The translations under genes and the position numbers were made by a program. DNA of 5,600 bases, taken from the NCBI GenBank assembly GCA_027294185.1, contig JAPUME010000253.1, positions 1-5,600 of the forward strand, in the 5' to 3' direction. Positions 5,471 through 5,600 of the stretch are shown in pieces; within the stretch, counting starts at the first letter, position 1; each line of letters begins with the position of its first letter. The DNA comes from Acidobacteriota bacterium. Its GTDB lineage: Bacteria; Acidobacteriota; Terriglobia; UBA7540; JAPUME01. The notes beneath the pieces were generated by a model, which had not been told where the DNA came from, did not search any database, and worked only from the letters and a program-made list of their open reading frames with translations.

Positions 5471-5600
5471 TCAGCAGCACCTTACTTTTTCCTTTCCCTC
5501 AGTGACTTTTCGCGTGGCGTTGCGGGTGTCCACGACGAGACGGGAGCCCGCAACAATCCTCGCGTAATCATAATCGTCGTGGTCGGTAACGACGACAACG
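5471..5600 (-). CDS. Nucleotide-sugar dehydrogenase, C-terminal end (5' part beyond window edge)
   Basis: The minus strand is open from the right edge to a TGA at 5473-5471 and gives the last 42 residues of a protein. These include VVVVTDHDDYDYARIV and then SRLVVDTRNATR (19-30 of the fragment). The pattern 'V-TDH-x-x-[Y/F]-D-[Y/W]...VVDTRNATR' is typical of the extreme C-terminus of UDP-GlcNAc/UDP-ManNAc 6-dehydrogenases (WbpA, WbpO, TviB, WecC group), which oxidise the C6 hydroxyl of a UDP-sugar to a carboxylate with two NAD+. Only the UDP-binding-domain tail is visible; the Rossmann domain and catalytic Cys lie outside, so activity and exact substrate cannot be judged. The tail after NATR is short and charged (KVTEGKEKVRCC). 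It is convergent with the sugar epimerase, 88 bases between stops. Confidence 0.8.
   Translation of the reverse strand, partial: VVVVTDHDDYDYARIVAGSRLVVDTRNATRKVTEGKEKVRCC

Overview
The window looks like part of a bacterial chromosome of moderately high GC, with a low-GC intergenic island around 4260-4370. Nothing in it identifies the organism. The N-terminal layout of the left-hand phosphodiesterase (a signal-like segment, an AYVGPGAGFA motif, a second hydrophobic segment and an Arg-rich stretch) recalls proteins I associate with Acidobacteriota and related soil lineages. That is a weak hint, not a placement.

Layout. Bases 1-1929 (minus) hold most of an alkaline-phosphatase-superfamily phosphodiesterase whose C-terminus runs off the left edge. 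It has no stop codon in the window and needs a non-ATG start, so a simple ORF search misses it. Bases 2003-3610 (minus) encode a complete 535-residue acyl-CoA synthetase of the adenylate-forming superfamily. Bases 3666-4124 (minus) encode a 152-residue protein that resembles chorismate pyruvate-lyase (UbiC / DUF98 fold). These three genes point the same way with gaps of 55 and 73 bases. They could be one transcription unit, although a -10-like element and an imperfect hairpin sit just before the phosphodiesterase. Bases 4125-4425 are a divergent promoter region with candidate promoters for both directions. Bases 4426-5382 (plus) encode an extended-SDR nucleotide-sugar 4-epimerase. Bases 5471-5600 (minus) hold the last 42 codons of a nucleotide-sugar dehydrogenase that enters from the right edge and converges on the epimerase.

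How the genes may work together. The right half (sugar 4-epimerase plus nucleotide-sugar 6-dehydrogenase) looks like the edge of a surface-polysaccharide precursor module, of the kind that makes UDP-hexosaminuronic acids. The left half pairs a chorismate-lyase-like protein with an acyl-activating enzyme. If the lyase is active, 4-hydroxybenzoate would be produced beside an AMP-forming ligase, but the ligase itself looks like a fatty-acid rather than an aryl-acid enzyme. The phosphodiesterase has two N-terminal hydrophobic segments and a polybasic stretch that suggest an unusual cytoplasm-facing catalytic domain. I see no mobile element, CRISPR array, tRNA or rRNA, and no clear evidence of a wholly new system. 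The most interesting leads are the UbiC-like/ligase pair and the membrane topology of the phosphodiesterase.
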